A DNA stretch of 64,000 nt from an uncultured Pelagibacteraceae bacterium. GTDB lineage: Bacteria > Pseudomonadota > Alphaproteobacteria > Pelagibacterales > Pelagibacteraceae. Below, in pieces: positions 60,721-64,000 of this stretch. The stretch covers positions 1 through 64,000 of the forward strand of contig CACKYY010000002.1 in NCBI GenBank assembly GCA_902604525.1. The letters run 5' to 3'. The notes below the pieces were generated by a model that did not search any database, was not told the origin of the DNA, and was given only the letters and a program-made list of their open reading frames with translations. Within the stretch, counting starts at the first letter, position 1. The number at the start of each line of letters is the position of its first letter. The position numbers were made by a program, and so were the translations under genes.

Positions 60721-60756
60721 CATAAAAAAAAAGGGTGGAATAAAATTCCACCCTTT
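60721..60756 (-). terminator. Hairpin plus U-tract between ribose-type SBP and RbsD/FucU
   Basis: aaagggtggaat-aaa-attccaccctt perfect stem with T9 on - strand. Confidence 0.85.
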
Positions 60757-60778
60757 AACTTTTACTTTATTCTAAAGA

Positions 60779-61711
60779 TTATTTAAAATCGTTAGCGTTT
60801 GCTTTTGTTACTAATTGTGTACCAGTATCGATATTTGGATCAATACTTCCACCATTAGCTAACTCAAGAGCATATTTAACTCCATAAGCACCCATGTTAT
60901 AAGAGAACTGAGCAATTGTTGCTGTCATTTCACCTTTTAGAATACTTGTAGCTGCATCTGGTGTAGCATCAAATCCAACAACTACTACATCATTCATATC
61001 AGCATCTTTTAGAGCTTGCATAGCACCTAATCCCATATTGTCGTTTGAAGCAAATATTGCTTTGATGTTAGGATTTTTCAAAATTATAGACTCTGTTACT
61101 GATCTACCTTTTGCTGTATCCCACTCTGCAGTTTGTGTTGCAACAATGTTTAAACCACAATTTTTAAATCCTTTAATTGCACCATCTCTTCTAAGTAAGG
61201 CAGTAGACTGAGACTCAATACCAGTTAAGATCGCAACATCAGAACCTTTTGGAGTTTTATCACAGATAAATTTTGCAGCTAACTCTGCGCCATTCATATT
61301 ATTAGTTCCAATAAATGTTACACCTTCGTTTATTCCTTTAGTATCAACAAATACAACTGGAACTCCACTTTTAATAGCATCATCAACAATTGGTGCAAAA
61401 GCATTTGGATCTCCTGGTGCTAGCGCTAAAGCATCAACACCTTTTGCAAGTTGGTCCTCAACTTGATTTATTTGTGCTTGAACATCACCTTCTTGAGGAG
61501 GTGCAATTAAAATTAGTTTAACTCCTAATTTTTTGGCTTCTTCCTCAGCACCTTTTGTTACAGACGCCCAGAACGGATTTCCAGATCCAGGACCTTTGAT
61601 GCTAAACAAGATTTTTTTACCATGTCCATCAGCAAAAGAAACTGAACCTAAACTAATTGATAAAAATATTGCTGTAAACAGAACAACAATTTTTTTTGTT
61701 AAGTTTTTCAT
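60779..61711 (-). CDS. Ribose-type sugar ABC transporter substrate-binding protein (periplasmic binding protein 2B family)
   Basis: Signal peptide; LFSIKGPGSGNPFWASVTKGAEEEAKKLGV, FASNDNMGLGAMQALKDADMNDVVVVGFDATPDA. Confidence 0.92.
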   Translation of the reverse strand: MKNLTKKIVVLFTAIFLSISLGSVSFADGHGKKILFSIKGPGSGNPFWASVTKGAEEEAKKLGVKLILIAPPQEGDVQAQINQVEDQLAKGVDALALAPGDPNAFAPIVDDAIKSGVPVVFVDTKGINEGVTFIGTNNMNGAELAAKFICDKTPKGSDVAILTGIESQSTALLRRDGAIKGFKNCGLNIVATQTAEWDTAKGRSVTESIILKNPNIKAIFASNDNMGLGAMQALKDADMNDVVVVGFDATPDAATSILKGEMTATIAQFSYNMGAYGVKYALELANGGSIDPNIDTGTQLVTKANANDFK

Positions 61712-61822
61712 TTATTTATTCCCCTATAGTTATTTGAATAATCTAAATTAAATAAAAATTTGAGAAAAAATTCAACTGTTTATAAAGTCAAAACAACTTT
61801 TACGTGTAAAAACTGATTATAA

Positions 61823-62863
61823 TTATTTTCTAGTTCCTAAGTCTCTTCTTAAAACATCTATGTAAACAGCTATTACAATAATAGAGCCTATTAAAACCTG
61901 CTGCCAAAATGAACTTACATCCATTAAATTAAGTCCATTTCTTAAAATACCCATAATCATGACGCCAGCAAAAACTCCTAACACAGTTCCTCTTCCGCCA
62001 AAGAAACTTGCTCCTCCAATAATGCATGCTGCAATAGCATCTAATTCGGATTGTAAACCTGCATTTGGATAACCAGAGTCAGTCCTTCCTGCTAAAATTA
62101 ATGCACCAATGCCAGATAAGAAACCACAAAGAGAATATACTATGATTAAAATTTTATTTACATTTATGCCTGATGCTCTAGCAGCACTAGGATTTCCACC
62201 TATGGCGTAAATCCACTTTCCTGTTCTACTATGATTAAGAAAGAACCAAAAAATAATATATACGACTGCGATTAAAACTAAACTAACGGGCAGATATTGT
62301 GACTTTTCTAATCCTAACCAAGTAAGATCAATTCTACCATGACCCAGGTATCTTACTTCATCTGTAAAACCGCTAATTGGAGTTCCTCCTGATATTAAAT
62401 TCCCTGTTCCTCTAAATATATAAAGTGTGCCCAAGGTCATTATAAATGGATGGGGCATCCTTAATAAGGTTATACCTGCTCCATTAAACAAACCACATAA
62501 AAAACCTGCTATTAAAGGAGTTATGACAACTATAAACCAAGGCGCTCCTGCTTTAGCTACAATTGCCAAAACCATGAGTGACAACATCATTATTGAACCA
62601 ACAGAAAGATCTATACCAGCAGTAACGATAACCATAAAGACACCTAGGGCCAACATTGACTGCCAAGAGATTTGTTTGAAAACGTTAGTTACATTTCTCC
62701 ATGACAAAAACACATCTGGTTGCAAAATGTGCATTACCAGTATCATAAGTACAAGCAATAAAAGAATGCCATACTTTTCAATGTAGGGCATTAACTTTAG
62801 ATATAGACTTTCTTTCTTATTATCTTTTTCTTCCATTTTATTTTTTACCCATAATCCATCCAA
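61823..62863 (-). CDS. Ribose-type ABC transporter permease
   Basis: GVFMVIVTAGIDLSVGSIMMLS, NPSAARASGINVNKILIIVYSLCGFLSGIGALILAGR, GGASFFGGRGTVLGVFAGV. Confidence 0.93.
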   Translation of the reverse strand: MDGLWVKNKMEEKDNKKESLYLKLMPYIEKYGILLLLVLMILVMHILQPDVFLSWRNVTNVFKQISWQSMLALGVFMVIVTAGIDLSVGSIMMLSLMVLAIVAKAGAPWFIVVITPLIAGFLCGLFNGAGITLLRMPHPFIMTLGTLYIFRGTGNLISGGTPISGFTDEVRYLGHGRIDLTWLGLEKSQYLPVSLVLIAVVYIIFWFFLNHSRTGKWIYAIGGNPSAARASGINVNKILIIVYSLCGFLSGIGALILAGRTDSGYPNAGLQSELDAIAACIIGGASFFGGRGTVLGVFAGVMIMGILRNGLNLMDVSSFWQQVLIGSIIVIAVYIDVLRRDLGTRK

Positions 62864-63587
62864 TTACTTCGTCCCTTGAAGTATTTGAAAGTTCAGACTC
62901 TGCAAAATTTGTACCCTGAAATAGCGCCATGACTCGGTCGCAAACTGAAAAAATATCATCCATTCTGTGACTTATAACTATAACGCCAACACCAGTTTTT
63001 TTTAGACTATTAATAAGATCTAATACTTTTCCAACTTCTTTAATTGCAAGTGCTGCTGTAGGTTCATCCATGATGACAACTTTTGCATTAAATGCTGTTG
63101 ATCTAGCAATTGCAACCGCTTGTCTTTGACCTCCAGAAAGTTCCTCAACTTTTTGATCAGCACTCTTAACATTTATTTTAAGTTTTCCTAAATGAGCGTT
63201 TGTTAATTCTTTTATTTTATTAAAATCTAAAAATTTTAAGAAACCAATATTTTTAGTTGGTTCTCTACCTAAAAAAATATTTTCTCCAATAGGTAAGTTT
63301 CCGGCTAGAGCAAGGTCTTGATAAACCATTTCTAATCCAAGGTTTTGTGAGTCCTTAGGGCTCTCTAAAATTTCCTCTTTACCTTGAAAATATAATGAAC
63401 CTGAACTTGGTTTATATAGACCTGATAGTACTTTCATTAAAGTTGATTTTCCTGCTCCGTTGTCTCCAACTACACCTAAACATTCTCCAGCATGTACTTT
63501 TAAATCAACATTTTCTAAAGCTGTGATCGTTCCAAAATATTTTGTTATTCCTTTTGCTTCTAATAGAGGATTGTTGAAAGTTGACAT
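62838..63587 (-). CDS. Sugar ABC transporter ATP-binding protein, single-domain (FrcA-like)
   Basis: VVGDNGAGKSTLMKVLSGLYKPSSG, LSGGQRQAVAIARSTAFNAKVVIMDEPTAALAIKEV. Confidence 0.92.
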   Translation of the reverse strand: MSTFNNPLLEAKGITKYFGTITALENVDLKVHAGECLGVVGDNGAGKSTLMKVLSGLYKPSSGSLYFQGKEEILESPKDSQNLGLEMVYQDLALAGNLPIGENIFLGREPTKNIGFLKFLDFNKIKELTNAHLGKLKINVKSADQKVEELSGGQRQAVAIARSTAFNAKVVIMDEPTAALAIKEVGKVLDLINSLKKTGVGVIVISHRMDDIFSVCDRVMALFQGTNFAESELSNTSRDEVIGWIMGKK

Positions 63588-63609
63588 AAGTTACGAAATT
63601 ATAAAAAAA

Positions 63610-64000
63610 TCAATTAATTGCAACAGGTTTTGAGACTATTAGATTGACAGTCTTTTTATTTGCTATTTTGCAGAATTTGGGTTTTAAATTTTTTCTAATT
63701 AAACTCATATCTTTTAAAACTATATCCCCCATATTAAAAAAAGCAGACTTTAACGCTCCCGCTCTGTGAGCAGAAAACAAAATATTCTTTACTTTTCTTA
63801 ACGAACTTTTTTTTGGCACTGGTTCCTCAGGAAAAACATCTGTAGCAACAAATATATTTCTTTTTTTTACTACGTTTATTAAATCCTTAAAATTTACAAC
63901 CGCAGCACGACTCATCAATATAAAACAGGAATTGGGCTTTATCTTCTTTAAAAGCTTTTTGTCTATGAAGTTTTGGTTTTTTGTAGTCACGGTCGCTAAT
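63610..64000 (-). CDS. D-2-hydroxyacid dehydrogenase family, C-terminal part (runs off window edge)
   Basis: In-frame upstream codons continue past 63990 (LATVTTKNQNFIDKKLLKKIKPNSCFILMSRAAVVNFKDLI), matching the NAD-binding domain pattern LPxTxxTxxLIxxxxLxxMKxGAxLINxxRGxxVD. Confidence 0.72.
   Translation of the reverse strand, partial: LATVTTKNQNFIDKKLLKKIKPNSCFILMSRAAVVNFKDLINVVKKRNIFVATDVFPEEPVPKKSSLRKVKNILFSAHRAGALKSAFFNMGDIVLKDMSLIRKNLKPKFCKIANKKTVNLIVSKPVAIN

Noticed and set aside
1-64000. CRISPR arrays, IS elements, prophage, tRNA/rRNA
   Set aside because: No repeat-spacer pattern, transposase/integrase ORFs, or tRNA cloverleaf and rRNA-like sequences noticed on reading.

Overview
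AT-rich, gene-dense, streamlined window that reads like a SAR11/Pelagibacterales alphaproteobacterium (lineage inferred from gene content, not tested). I see no rRNA, tRNA, CRISPR array, prophage or transposon. Main blocks: (1) partial NCS1 permease and a TRAP transporter dctPQM with a TakP-like binding protein, divergent from GMC oxidoreductase/TerC/SDR/M23 peptidase genes; (2) an organosulfonate/sulfite module: xsc, suyAB, a YeiH-type and a TauE-type exporter, aprMBA, plus two small uncharacterised ORFs (116 aa and an unlisted 44 aa TM protein); (3) pabBAC, MFS, metC, mnmA, DUF3553, recX, an ABA4-like protein, rhodanese, bcp, amtB, hup, rseP, yajQ, a DEAD-box helicase, yedK, tesA/ybbA/ybbP; (4) a DmdA/GcvT-like protein, an ABC-2 exporter, and a TPP-riboswitch-controlled SSS symporter (thiV-like, putative thiamin-precursor uptake); (5) sugar/sugar-acid catabolism: a sugar ABC operon, ROK kinase, tctCBA, catabolic-type pdxA, rhamnonate-dehydratase-like enolase, and a ribose-type ABC with ribokinase and RbsD/FucU. 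The strongest structural pattern is that all four solute-binding-protein genes (dctP, sugar SBP, tctC, rbsB-like) are followed at 15-45 nt by a perfect hairpin plus U-tract ahead of the next operon gene. In tctB this hairpin lies inside the apparent 5' coding region, which suggests a recurrent attenuation or translation-coupled readthrough design. Several small ORFs absent from the ORF track were found by hand.
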